NCBI RefSeq assembly: GCF_006740045.1
Contig: NZ_AP019749.1
Location: forward strand, 1,693,001 to 1,757,000
DNA from: Comamonas terrigena NBRC 13299
GTDB lineage: Bacteria > Pseudomonadota > Gammaproteobacteria > Burkholderiales > Burkholderiaceae_C
DNA length: 64,000 bases
Direction: 5' to 3'
The notes under the pieces are model-generated. The model worked only from the letters and a program-made list of their open reading frames with translations, was not told the origin of the DNA and made no database searches. Below, one piece after another: positions 43,607-52,562 of the stretch. Within the stretch, counting starts at the first letter, position 1, and each line of letters begins with the position of its first letter. Both the position numbers and the translations under genes were made by a program.

Positions 43607-44800
43607 CGTCTTCAGCCTTGGAAAATCGTCTGCCCTGGACCAGCCTGCTGGCCTTGAGCATGGGCGCGTTCATCACCATCCTGACCGAAGCCTTGCCTGC
43701 CGCGCTGCTGCCGCAGATGGCGGGGGATCTGGGGGTGTCGCAAGCCTGGATCGGCCAGACCGTGACTGCATACGCCGTGGGCTCGCTGGTGGCAGCCATC
43801 CCGTTGGTGACGGCAACGCGCAGCATGCGCCGGCGCCCGCTGCTGATGGCGGCGGTGCTGGGGTTTGCGGTGGCCAACAGCGTGACCGCGCTGTCGGGCA
43901 ATTTCACCCTCACCATGGCCGCACGCGTGGTGGCCGGCATGGCCGCCGGGCTGCTGTGGGCGCTGCTGGCGGGCTATGCCACGCGTCTGGTGGCGCCGCA
44001 GCTTCATGGCCGCGCCATCGCCGTGGCCATGGTCGGCACGCCGCTGGCATTGTCCCTGGGCGTGCCGGCCGGAGGGTGGCTGGGCTTGGCCCTGGGCTGG
44101 CGCTGGTGCTTTGGCCTGGCCAGCGTGTTGGCGCTGCTGCTGTGGGTCTGGATGGGGCTGCGGCTGCCGGATTTCCCGGGGCAGGCCCAGCGCCAGCGCA
44201 TGCCCATGGCCGCGGTGCTGCGCACGCCCGGGGTGAGATCAGTGCTGATGGTGGTGCTGTTCTATGTACTGGCCCACAACATTCTGTATACCTACATCGC
44301 GCCGTTTCTGGCGGCCAACGGGGTGCATGTCCGCATCGACCTGGCGTTGCTGGTTTTCGGTGTTGCGGCGCTGCCGGGCATCTGGTTGACGGGGTTGTTC
44401 GTGGATCGGCATCTGTACCGCATGTCGATGGCCAGCATCCTGCTGTTCTGCGGTGCCGTCCTGATGCTGGGGGCGAGCTGGGGCGGCCCCCCCCTGGCCC
44501 TGGCGGCATTGGCCGTCTGGGGATTTGCCTTCGGCGGCTCCGCCACCTTGTTCCAGACAGCGCTGGCGCAGGTGGCCGGGGAGCAGGTCGACATGGCCCA
44601 GTCCCTGCTGGTGACGACGTGGAACACCGCCATCGCCGGTGGCGGCCTGGTGGGCGGGCTGCTGATCGTGAGCTGGGGGGGCTGGGGTCTTTGCGCCGGT
44701 GCTGCTGGTGTTGCTGGGCGTGGCGGTGGTCTGTCAGCGGCAGCTTGCGGGGCCAGGCAGCAGCAGCCTTGCGGTACCGCAGCCGGATGGCAAGTGCTGA
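43603..44800 (+). CDS. MFS transporter, frameshifted near its C-terminus at a G7 run
   Basis: Drug:H+ antiporter/sugar-efflux-type MFS protein with about 12 helices. It reads correctly from ATG 43603 (overlapping the hydrolase stop) to LLIVSWGG, then at the seven-G run 44675-44681 the frame as given goes to a Gly/Ala/Arg tail ending at 44859. Removing one G gives SWGAGVFAPVLLVLLGVAVVCQRQL, a proper last helix, and a stop at 44800 (398 aa). Motif A-like features: GSLVAAIPLVTATRSMRRRPLL. Substrate unknown; regulated perhaps by the divergent LysR gene. Confidence 0.85.
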
Positions 44801-44845
44801 AGTCTGCAGCGGGCCGAACTGCGGTTGTCGCAGTTCGGCCAGACT
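44801..44845 (+). terminator. Strong hairpin terminating the hydrolase-MFS operon
   Basis: Perfect 12-base arms GGCCGAACTGCG (44812-44823) and CGCAGTTCGGCC (44829-44840), loop GTTGT, with an outer AGTCT / AGACT pair. No long T-run follows, so it may act as an mRNA-stabilising or rho-assisted end. It lies just after the corrected MFS stop at 44800, which itself supports the frame correction. Confidence 0.65.
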
Positions 44846-44965
44846 TTGACCTATTCTAGGAGCGGAGGGGGTTCGTTCTGGGGGCACCACGGAGACAGCC
44901 ATGGGACCAGCGGCGCTGCTGAAGGTTAACGCCCGCTGGCCCGCGACGCCAGCGCCCGCCAAGCG

Positions 44966-46129
44966 CTAGGGGGTCATTACGGGGACTGCCCGGACGAGCT
45001 CCATCCGGTCTCGTCCCTTGCGCTTCGATGCGTATAGGGCTTGGTCGGCCCGCTTGAGCCAGTGCGACAGCTCCTTGTCGGGCTGCTCGAACAAGGTGGC
45101 ACCGATGCTCAGGGACACGGGTTCCGGTGTCTCAAACATGGTGCGCGCTTGTTGCGCGAACGATTCGCGCAGGCCCTGGCCCAGCGCCTGTGCGGCTGGG
45201 CCGGAGACGTTGCGCAGCAGAATCACGAACTCGTCCCCGCCCAGCCGTGCGGCCAGTGCGCCGTGGGGCAACACGATGCGGATGAGGTCGCTCAGGGTCA
45301 TCAGCAGGCGGTCGCCGGCATCGTGACCGTGCAGGTCGTTGACCTGCTTGAAGTGGTCGATGTCAATCAACAGCAGCGCGCCCGGGCTGGCCGGCGACGC
45401 TTTCGCCAGCAACTCCGGCGCACGCAGATAGAGTGCGCGGCGGTTGTCCAGGGCGGTCAGGGGGTCGCGGGCGGCAATTTCCGCGATACGCTCCTCGCGG
45501 CGATGGCGTTCGGTGCCGGTCATGGACATCGCAAGCAGCATGATGGCCATCACGCCTTCCACCAGCGAGACCACAATCACCTCGCCCCGGAAATTGTTCA
45601 GGTTGATGAAGGCGTCCGGCGCTACGACCGACCCGGCCTTGGCGAGGTAGAACAGACCGTGCGCCAGCAGGACGAAGCGCAGCTGTGCGGCGCCCACGCT
45701 CAGCGTGCCGCCCTGCGGGCGCAGCAGCAGGCCGGCGCGCAAGCTGATGACGGCGATGAGCGGCGACTGGGTCCCCATCATCGCCTTGGACCACCACGGC
45801 CGGTCGGGCAGAAACAGCATGGCCAGCCAGACGACGACCACAAGCCACCAGGCGCGCGACAGCCGGGTGCGTGTGCAGCTGGCAACGCCGGCCAGGAACA
45901 GCCAGTGGGCGGAGATCAGCAGGCCATTGGGGAACCAGATGCCGAACAGCACATAGCCACGGGAGCGCAGCAGGGCCAGCACGCAGCCCACGGAGATGAT
46001 GGCAAACCCCCCGCTCCAGAGCAGCAGCGAGCGTTCGCGCACGCTGCTCCATTCCGCGGCCAGGTACATCGCCGAGGCGGCTGCCATGGCCGAAGTGAGG
46101 ACGAGCAGGGTGAAGGGGTCGAGAACCAT
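44966..46129 (-). CDS. Membrane-bound diguanylate cyclase
   Basis: A 387-aa c-di-GMP synthase. The N-terminal 200 residues form six to seven transmembrane helices (for example 5-27, 38-55, 65-82, 93-110, 145-165, 185-203), acting as the sensor; the GGDEF domain follows (about 215-380) with DPLTALDNRRALYL and the active loop GGDEF near residue 297. The I-site RxxD position reads PHGA, so product inhibition is probably lost, as in the other cyclase at 17.3-18.3 kb. The ATG at 46129 lacks a clear ribosome site. Stands alone. Confidence 0.92.
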   Translation of the reverse strand: MVLDPFTLLVLTSAMAAASAMYLAAEWSSVRERSLLLWSGGFAIISVGCVLALLRSRGYVLFGIWFPNGLLISAHWLFLAGVASCTRTRLSRAWWLVVVVWLAMLFLPDRPWWSKAMMGTQSPLIAVISLRAGLLLRPQGGTLSVGAAQLRFVLLAHGLFYLAKAGSVVAPDAFINLNNFRGEVIVVSLVEGVMAIMLLAMSMTGTERHRREERIAEIAARDPLTALDNRRALYLRAPELLAKASPASPGALLLIDIDHFKQVNDLHGHDAGDRLLMTLSDLIRIVLPHGALAARLGGDEFVILLRNVSGPAAQALGQGLRESFAQQARTMFETPEPVSLSIGATLFEQPDKELSHWLKRADQALYASKRKGRDRMELVRAVPVMTP

Positions 46130-46659
46130 GGACGAGATGGATGTGTCAGCGCGGGCGGGCTTCGCGCGAGGCGGATTGTCGCAGGATGCGGGTGCTCAGG
46201 CATGTCGTGTGGGGCGGTCTGCCGGGAGAAAGTAAGGGATTGAGCTATTCGCGAGGAGAGGATGCCCGGCGCCGCTCCGGCGGCGATCTGCAGACGGTCC
46301 TTGTTGACCCGCCGCTGCCGTGGCCTTCACTACGTGACCTTGCCGGCACGGCTGCGGAGTCACGCAGCAAAAAACACGCCTGTGACCCACTCGGTGGTGG
46401 CAGGTGTGCGCCGATCCATTGCCGCAGCGAGCGACTTGCACGCCGTTTGTCGCTGGTTGCGGGCGTTCGTGGCCAAAGTTGGCCGCGGAGAGGCCACTTT
46501 CGCGGCAGCGCAGGCAGCCGCCATGCGGCCCGAGCTTGCGCTGTGGAAGGTGGGCAGCAGAAAGTTGGCCTTGGGCGGCCGTTCGCGGGGGCTGTCCTCG
46601 GCCCGCCGCAGCCATGTGATGCACGCGCATGTGCATGCATCACATGGCGGGAGCGTGCG
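46130..46659. other. Intergenic region with a long perfect inverted repeat
   Basis: About 530 bases between two minus-strand genes. No open frame has a ribosome site or recognisable product. The only structure is the 13-base inverted repeat at 46611-46648. Confidence 0.5.
46611..46648. repeat. Perfect 13-base inverted repeat downstream of nimT-like gene
   Basis: GCCATGTGATGCA (46611-46623) and TGCATCACATGGC (46636-46648) with a 12-base spacer that itself folds (GCAC / GTGC). It begins 12 bases after the stop of the MFS gene read on the minus strand. No T-run follows, so it is not a classical terminator. Confidence 0.8.
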
Positions 46660-47841
46660 TCACGCGTCGGTGTGTACGTTGCGTCCCGCAAAGATACCCA
46701 CCACGGCGGCGGTGAAGGCCAGAGCGGCACAACCGAGCAAGGGGATCTGCCACCCACCGAGCAGGTCGTGGAGCCAACCCGCGGCCATAGGCCCCACGGC
46801 GGCCAGCAGATAGCCCACGCACTGCGCCATGCCTGACAGCGAAGCTGCCTGGTGGGCGTTCTGCGTGCGCATGCCGATAAAGGCCAGCCCGAGGATGAAA
46901 TGCGCCCCTGCGCCCAGCCCGAACAGCGTGGCCCAGGCGAAGGCGAGCTGCGGCGCAAGCTGGAATCCCATCAGCGCCACGCCAGACAGCGCGGCGACGC
47001 TGGCCGCCGCCCAGCGCTGGTCCTGGAGCCGTCGCAGAACAGGGCCGAGCAGCAGGCCCGGGACGGCCGTAGCCAGTTGCATCACCCCGTGCAGCGAACC
47101 TGCCTGTTCGGCGGACAAGCCGGCATCAGTCAGGATCAGGGGCAACCAGCCGATGACGATGTAGTAGATGGTCGAGTTCAGGCCCAGGTACAGCGTCACC
47201 TGCCAGGCCAGGGCTGAGTGCCATATTTTTTTGCCTTGGGGCGGGGTGGCGGTAGTGGCGGCCGGCTGCGTGCGGGAACGAAGCTGGGGCAGCCACATCG
47301 CCAGTGCCGCCAGGGGCAGCACAAGAAAGGCAAGCAGCGCCGGTTGCCAGCCCCACACGGTTGTCAACGGCACCACCGCAATGGAGGCCAGCGCTGCCAC
47401 CACACCCATGGCCAGCGCAAAGGCACCGGTGACGCTGGCTATGCTGCTTGGGAAATCCCGCTTCACCAGGCTGGGTAGGAGGACGTTGCTCACCGCAATG
47501 CCCATGCCGATGACGGCGGTTCCCACATACAGCGTCCACACCGTGCCCGTGGAGCGCAGCGCAATCCCCGCGGCAATGGCGAGCAAGGCAGCGAACAAGG
47601 TCCGCTCCAGCCCGTATGACTGGGCAAAACGCGCGCTGAACGGGGACAGCAGTGCAAAAGCCAGCAAAGGCAGAGTCGTCAGGGCGCCAGCCGCCGTGGT
47701 GCTGAGCGCAAAGCTGTCCCGGACCAGGCCGAGAACGGGCGGCAGGCCGGTGACCGGCGCGCGGAGGTTGGCCGCGATGAGAAGAATGCCGATAAGCAGC
47801 GCTGCGCGGGTGCCGGCGCGCTGGTGAGTCAGTGAAGTCAT
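46660..47841 (-). CDS. nimT: MFS transporter of the CynX/NimT family
   Basis: A 393-aa inner-membrane transporter with 12 helices of the cyanate-transporter-like (CynX/YeaN) family. AANLRAPVTGLPPVLG at the first helix is diagnostic. E. coli NimT (YeaN) exports 2-nitroimidazole and is controlled by the adjacent AraC regulator NimR; the same divergent pairing is seen here, which supports the name. Other members handle different small molecules, so substrate is provisional. ATG 47841 precedes a clean frame. Confidence 0.82.
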   Translation of the reverse strand: MTSLTHQRAGTRAALLIGILLIAANLRAPVTGLPPVLGLVRDSFALSTTAAGALTTLPLLAFALLSPFSARFAQSYGLERTLFAALLAIAAGIALRSTGTVWTLYVGTAVIGMGIAVSNVLLPSLVKRDFPSSIASVTGAFALAMGVVAALASIAVVPLTTVWGWQPALLAFLVLPLAALAMWLPQLRSRTQPAATTATPPQGKKIWHSALAWQVTLYLGLNSTIYYIVIGWLPLILTDAGLSAEQAGSLHGVMQLATAVPGLLLGPVLRRLQDQRWAAASVAALSGVALMGFQLAPQLAFAWATLFGLGAGAHFILGLAFIGMRTQNAHQAASLSGMAQCVGYLLAAVGPMAAGWLHDLLGGWQIPLLGCAALAFTAAVVGIFAGRNVHTDA

Positions 47842-47923
47842 GCAATGTCCTTGGGAATGACCTCGACTCTAAAAAGCTGGCGTTTGACTTGATATGGAAG
47901 CAGTGACAATCTATCTCTAAATC

Positions 47924-48718
47924 ATGCCAATTTCCTCCAAACTCACCCAGGCCCTGTGCGGCTTCGATCCGGACACCGACGCGCGCCCGGCGAACGCCCT
48001 GCTGCTGGAGGTGGAAGACCACGATGCCGAGCAGCCGGTGCATTTCCATCGAAAGGGGCAGCTGGTGCTGGCTGCACGGGGAGGGGTGACCTGTGAGGTG
48101 CCCAAGGCCCTGTGGATGGTCCCGCCGCAGCATGCGGTCTGGATACCAGGTGGCATGCCGCACAGCAACCGCGCCACCGAGAATGCGCAGATCTACTTTC
48201 TGTTCATCGAGCCCGGCGCAGTTGCCATGCCGTCGGAATGCTGCACGCTGGCCGTGAGTCCTGTCGTGCGCGAGATGATCCGGCTGCTTGCCGCACAAGG
48301 GGGCGCATACGAACCCGACGATGCGACGGGCCGCCTGGTCTCGGTACTGCTGGAGCAGGTCGCACTCTCCCCGGTCGAGCAGCTGCATTTGCCGATTTCC
48401 GGGCACCCCAAGCTGCGGCACATCGCGGATGCACTTTCCGTGGACCCTGCCGACCGCACCACACTGCCGGAGTGGGCGGCGCGCCTGGCCATGAGCGAAC
48501 GGTCGCTTGCCCGGCTGGTGGTGCGGGAGACCGGGCTGACCTTTGGCCGCTGGCGGCAGCAGTTCCACCTCATCGTGGCGGTGCGCAGCCTTTCCTCAGG
48601 ATTGGCGGTTCAGGACGTCGCGAGCACGCTGGGCTACGACTCCGTCACTGCGTTCATCACCATGTTCAAGAAAGCGCTGGGCCAGTCGCCGGCCCGCTAC
48701 ATCTCACAGCTGCGGTAG
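47924..48718 (+). CDS. nimR: AraC-family regulator, NimR type
   Basis: A 264-aa regulator with an N-terminal cupin sensor (PVHFHRKGQLVLAARGGVTCEV, then WIPGGMPHSNRA) and a C-terminal AraC HTH (about residues 170-260: LPEWAARLAMSERSLARLVVRETGLTFGRWRQQ, quoted in part, and YDSVTAFITMFKKALGQSP). Divergent from the nimT-like gene over 82 bases, the arrangement in which NimR represses nimT. TTGACT at 47884 is a possible -35 element. Confidence 0.85.
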   Translation: MPISSKLTQALCGFDPDTDARPANALLLEVEDHDAEQPVHFHRKGQLVLAARGGVTCEVPKALWMVPPQHAVWIPGGMPHSNRATENAQIYFLFIEPGAVAMPSECCTLAVSPVVREMIRLLAAQGGAYEPDDATGRLVSVLLEQVALSPVEQLHLPISGHPKLRHIADALSVDPADRTTLPEWAARLAMSERSLARLVVRETGLTFGRWRQQFHLIVAVRSLSSGLAVQDVASTLGYDSVTAFITMFKKALGQSPARYISQLR

Positions 48719-48757
48719 AACACCAGGGCCTGGCCCCGGTGGCACCGCGCTGTGTCT

Positions 48758-49000
48758 TCAGGGGAGGTTCAAGTCCATACCCAGCTTGCTGGCCAGGGTG
48801 AAGGTCAGGAACAGCACCGTCAGCAGCGCCAGCATGAACAGGGCTGCCACCTTGCCGCACGTGCGCAGCAGCGTGCGCCGGTCCGTCTTGTTGCCCCCTT
48901 TCTTGCCCTGGTCGTAGTGCCACTTGATGGCGAAGAACATGCAGGTGCCGAAGATGAGCACCTTGAACGTGACGAAGACTATGGGGGTCCAATCGGTCAT
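48758..49000 (-). CDS. Small hypothetical membrane protein
   Basis: An 80-aa protein with two hydrophobic helices (about residues 6-22, PIVFVTFKVLIFGTCMFF, and 50-70, VAALFMLALLTVLFLTFTLA) separated by a basic loop (HYDQGKKGGNKTDRR) on the cytoplasmic side. Start at 49000 has GGAA nine bases upstream; an in-frame ATG at 49066 would add 22 polar residues. Unknown family. Divergent from the MocR gene. Confidence 0.65.
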   Translation of the reverse strand: MTDWTPIVFVTFKVLIFGTCMFFAIKWHYDQGKKGGNKTDRRTLLRTCGKVAALFMLALLTVLFLTFTLASKLGMDLNLP

Positions 49001-49157
49001 TTGAGAATTTCCAGCCTGTAACTTGACTTGCCTCCAAGGAGAGAGAGGCAAAAACGCCAGCGACATCCATACAAGAATGGAGGCTGCTACACGTTCGGGG
49101 GCATACTACTTAAAAGCAATTTCCATACATCGGGCGCAGACGCCGCCGTTGAAAACC

Positions 49158-50540
49158 ATGCAAGACGACAATGCGCCCCTCTGGTTGCCGCGATTGGCCA
49201 GGCAGGGCGGACCACGCTTTTTGCAGATCGCCGATGCCTTGCAGGCGGCGGTGGCAGACGGATCGCTGAAGCCGGGTGACCGCCTGCCGCCGCAGCGCCA
49301 CCTGGCGGCGCTGCTGGACGTCGACCTGACGACGGTCACGCGCGCCTACGATGAAGCCCGACGCCGCCACCTGCTGGAGGGCCGCGGCGCGCGCGGCACG
49401 TATGTGGCGGCGCCGAAGGTCGAACTGACCTCGGTCCTCGATTTGAGCATGAATACCCCGCCACCGCCGGAGGGGGTGGATTTTGACGACTTGCTGAAGC
49501 AAGGCTTGTCCCAGGTATTGATGCGGGCCGATGCGGAATTGCTGATGACCTACCACCTGGGCGGAGGCAGCGACTCCGACCGCAAGGCCGGAGCCCACTG
49601 GCTGGCGCCGATGTTTGGAGCGCTGGATGCAGGGCAGATGGTGGTCTGTCCGGGGGCACAGGCGGCGATTGCCGCGTTGATTCTTGCACTGACGGAGCCG
49701 GGCGATGTGATCCTGGCCGAGCCCGTCAGCTACCCCGGTTTGCGTGCCGCAGCGACCCAGTTTGGTCGGCGCATCATTGCGGTGGAAGCGGACCAGCACG
49801 GGATGGTGCCCGAGAGGCTGGAGCAGGCGTGCCGCCAGCACCAGCCCGGGTTGGTCTACCTCAACCCGACCTTGCAGAACCCGACCGCCATCACCATGGG
49901 CGAACGCCGGCGCAAGGAGATCGCCAGCATCGCCAGGCGCTGCCGTGTGCGCATTGTCGAGGACGATCCCTACTGGCTGCTGGCCGATGCCCCGCCGCCA
50001 CCGATTGCGACCTGGGCCCCGGAACAGGTGTACTACATCTCCACCCTGTCGAAGTGCCTGACACCCGGCTTGCGCGTGGCCTTTGTGCTCATCCGTGACC
50101 CGCATGAACGGGAGCGCTTTCTGGTGGCGCTGCGCTCCTTTGCGCTGATGGTTGCGCCCTTGACGGCCGCACTGGCCACGCAGTGGATTCTGGACGGCTC
50201 GGCTGATGGATTGATGGAAGGCGTGCGCAAGGAGGCGCGCCTGCGCCACCGGATGGCCAGGGATATTCTGGCGGGGCGGTACAGCGGCGCCGGAGACGGC
50301 CTGCATGTCTGGCTGGAGTTGCCGGGGTATTGGAGCTCCGCCCAGCTTGCGCGTGCAGCCGGCAGCGAGGGCATCGCCGTCACCCCGGCGGAGGCATTTT
50401 CCACGGGCAGCGAATCCGTGAATGCCATCCGGATCTCTTTGGGCAGCATCAAGGACCGTTCACGTCTGAAGGCGGGTCTGCAACGCCTGTCCCATCTGCT
50501 TGCGCGTCGGCCCGAGCCGTTCAGTGCTGCGGTGGTGTAG
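49158..50540 (+). CDS. MocR-family regulator (GntR HTH fused to aminotransferase fold)
   Basis: A 460-aa protein with a GntR winged HTH at residues about 10-75 (FLQIADALQAAVADGSLKPGDRLPP, DLTTVTRAYDEARR) fused to a fold-type-I aminotransferase domain (110-450). The PLP lysine lies in ISTLSKCLTPGLRVAF, and YLNPTLQNPTAITM and EDDPYWLL mark the cofactor pocket. MocR proteins use PLP or an amino compound as effector. The target gene is not evident: the small membrane protein is divergent from it. Start MQDDNAPLWL fits the family; the frame stays open upstream. Confidence 0.9.
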   Translation: MQDDNAPLWLPRLARQGGPRFLQIADALQAAVADGSLKPGDRLPPQRHLAALLDVDLTTVTRAYDEARRRHLLEGRGARGTYVAAPKVELTSVLDLSMNTPPPPEGVDFDDLLKQGLSQVLMRADAELLMTYHLGGGSDSDRKAGAHWLAPMFGALDAGQMVVCPGAQAAIAALILALTEPGDVILAEPVSYPGLRAAATQFGRRIIAVEADQHGMVPERLEQACRQHQPGLVYLNPTLQNPTAITMGERRRKEIASIARRCRVRIVEDDPYWLLADAPPPPIATWAPEQVYYISTLSKCLTPGLRVAFVLIRDPHERERFLVALRSFALMVAPLTAALATQWILDGSADGLMEGVRKEARLRHRMARDILAGRYSGAGDGLHVWLELPGYWSSAQLARAAGSEGIAVTPAEAFSTGSESVNAIRISLGSIKDRSRLKAGLQRLSHLLARRPEPFSAAVV

Positions 50541-51067
50541 TGGTGCAGAACCCAGGGCGCGGCATGCCGGCGTTTTCTCCAAGTGGTGGGGCACGAAGTG
50601 GCAGCTTGGTGTTTATGCCGCGTGAGATCAGGGCCCCTTGATACCCATTGCTTGGGCTCTTCGCTGCCTGTCGAGTCCGGAGCAATGGGAGTCCGTTGGC
50701 GAGCACTGGCCCGTCTGTGGTTCCCGTGTGGACCATATCAATGAATGCCATGCCATGGTTCTCGGGGAAGGTAGGCACAAATTCCTTGCCAGGAGCCGCG
50801 ATATGTCAAAGGCGCAATTGATAGTGCCATCAATGAATGGAGCGATTCCTGCTGTGCTTGTCTTGATCTTGCGCATCAAATGCGTACATCAGGCTGAGCA
50901 GGATCGCTGCACACGCATTCTGTGGCGCGAGCGCAGTGTGTTACTGGCTCCATTTTTCCGTGCTGCCGTGCTGTCATGAGGCGATAGGTGTGGGGTGGAA
51001 TAACCTATCGACGCCGCGCGATGGCTGAGTGTTATTTGTGCAACAAAAACGGAGTGGCCCGCAGGAG
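50541..51067. other. Transition region from high to low GC, no gene
   Basis: About 530 bases without a convincing gene. The open frames on both strands (50628-50979) have poor composition and no ribosome site. GC falls toward the right and continues low through the next gene, suggesting the left border of transferred DNA. Confidence 0.5.
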
Positions 51068-51146
51068 GTGACAACGCCAACTGTAAAAATATAGAATCAC
51101 GAAAATTTTAGCCATGCCTATACACATTTTGGCATGTGCGTTTTTT
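51068..51146 (+). promoter_or_regulatory. Promoter and attenuator-like leader of the low-GC orphan gene
   Basis: GTGACA (51068-51073) and TATAGA (51090-51095) with a 16-base spacer form a good promoter. Between it and the gene start (51174) lies a hairpin CATGCC (51113-51118) / GGCATG (51131-51136) followed by TTTTTT (51141-51146), the form of an intrinsic terminator inside the leader. It could attenuate expression; this is inference. Confidence 0.45.
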
Positions 51147-51173
51147 ACTGAATAACTGATTCTTGGTGGTTGC

Positions 51174-52097
51174 ATGAATATTTTTGGTGTTTCATCTCAT
51201 TCATCTATTGGCTATCGTGTAGAAGATAGAGGCGCCAAGTCTTCGGCGAAGGCTCCAGATGCTGAGGCTGGAACATCAAATGCTGCAGTTTCTGTGAATA
51301 TCAGTGGCAAGGCTTTGCTGTACTCTCGTATCTTCAGGACGACAGACCTGTCGAAAGAGCTTCATGTTGAGACGGAAGTGGGGACTACCAAAAGCCTGAC
51401 TACCAGTAAATATGATTATTTATCGAGAGATGACCGGGAGCTGTTGGCGTCTATTTATGACTACGCATCTGACAATAACATTGATCTCAGGCATGTAGAT
51501 ATTTTCGCTGATGAATTGGCTGGTTTTCGTCAGTCGGGCTGGGTGCCTGCTGGAGATCTATATACATTGGATGGAAGAAAAATCACTGCCGATTTCAATT
51601 CAGCAGACAAAGAGGTGGCCAATAGAATAAAAGATTCCAAAGAATTTTCATCTACCAAGATTGATAAGGCCTTTCTCAATAGAATTCTGGACAGCAGCAG
51701 ACCAGTCCATGCGGTGGATTTTGAATTTTTAGAGCATCTGGTTTCTGCTTTTTCAGCTGATGGAGTGCCCAGTAATTCTGCTGAAAAGTTCGCCACTTAT
51801 GACAACAAGCCTGGCTCGTGGGTGACGCATATTTCCGATGAAGTGGATGCAAGATTTATCCCGGAGGAGCCTGACCTGATCAGTATCAATGGTGGGCCAT
51901 ACTTCAAAAATCCGAAGAAAGACACATTGTCTAATGACGAATTTTTGAAAAGCATTGATGTGAATCTGGTATCAAAATACTTGTCCGAGTTTGTCGATTC
52001 ATCGTTTAAAAAAACAGATTCTGCCAAGGCAACCTCGGAAGACAATAATTGGATCGGAGGCCTTTACCAAGGCGTAAAGAAGATGATTGGCGGGTGA
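51174..52097 (+). CDS. Low-GC orphan protein, 307 aa
   Basis: GC about 40-45% in sampled lines against 65-70% around it, so almost certainly transferred. The protein has no signal peptide or membrane helix. The N-terminal 45 residues are Ser/Ala-rich and probably disordered, followed by VSVNISGKALLYSRIF, then DYLSRDDRELLASIYDYASDNNIDLRHVD, and a long alpha-rich rest ending NWIGGLYQGVKKMIGG. Proteins with the LLYSR.F start and D....IYDYA..N.IDL.HVD pattern are recalled from pseudomonads and other proteobacteria without known function. A disordered start and low GC are typical of secreted effectors or cargo, but no secretion signal is proven. Confidence 0.75.
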   Translation: MNIFGVSSHSSIGYRVEDRGAKSSAKAPDAEAGTSNAAVSVNISGKALLYSRIFRTTDLSKELHVETEVGTTKSLTTSKYDYLSRDDRELLASIYDYASDNNIDLRHVDIFADELAGFRQSGWVPAGDLYTLDGRKITADFNSADKEVANRIKDSKEFSSTKIDKAFLNRILDSSRPVHAVDFEFLEHLVSAFSADGVPSNSAEKFATYDNKPGSWVTHISDEVDARFIPEEPDLISINGGPYFKNPKKDTLSNDEFLKSIDVNLVSKYLSEFVDSSFKKTDSAKATSEDNNWIGGLYQGVKKMIGG

Positions 52098-52198
52098 TGC
52101 ACCGCCTTAGTCGCGATATCCGTTCTCAACTCATTGTTTGTCGCCGACCGTGTGATGGCGACTCGCCTCTGCACTGAGCCGCGCTGCCCTCCGTCGTA

Positions 52199-52537
52199 TC
52201 ACACAGCCGCCAAAGCGGCCAGGTGACTGTCCGCATTGCTTCCAGTGCTGGCGGCATTCACGTGGTCGAAATAGCCGTACCAGCCGCTGGCCTGGATGCC
52301 GGCCAGCAAGGCGTCCCGCGCGGCCAAGGTAGGGAAGCGCCAGATGCCAAGAAATCGGTGTGCGCTGCCCTGGTCGATGCCGGGATCGGTTTCTGCCAGT
52401 GAGAGGACTTCGACCCCCACGCTGGACAGCTGGGCAAGGGCACTTCCGATGTGGCCCAGAAACTGCTGGCGCTGTGTGGCGGGCAGTGCGTGCCAGGCGG
52501 CGTTGGGCGTATAGAGTTCCACGAGGTAATGGGACAT
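52199..52537 (-). CDS. Small DUF6616-like protein
   Basis: A 112-aa protein that reads MSHYLVELYTPNAAWHALP, then QFLGHIGSALAQLSSVGVEVLSLAE, then HRFLGIWRFPTLAARDALLAGIQASGWYGYFDHVNAA: a ferredoxin-like alpha/beta fold similar to small antibiotic-monooxygenase/YCII-type proteins, recalled as DUF6616. Start 52537 with AAGGAAG upstream. It is the third gene after marR and the alkD-like gene, with a 25-base gap, so it is probably in that operon. Confidence 0.72.
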   Translation of the reverse strand: MSHYLVELYTPNAAWHALPATQRQQFLGHIGSALAQLSSVGVEVLSLAETDPGIDQGSAHRFLGIWRFPTLAARDALLAGIQASGWYGYFDHVNAASTGSNADSHLAALAAV

Positions 52538-52562
52538 GGTGCTTCCTTGGTATCGGTGTTGT

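Noticed and set aside
50628..50979. Overlapping frames on both strands
   Set aside because: No ribosome site, rare start codon, poor composition.
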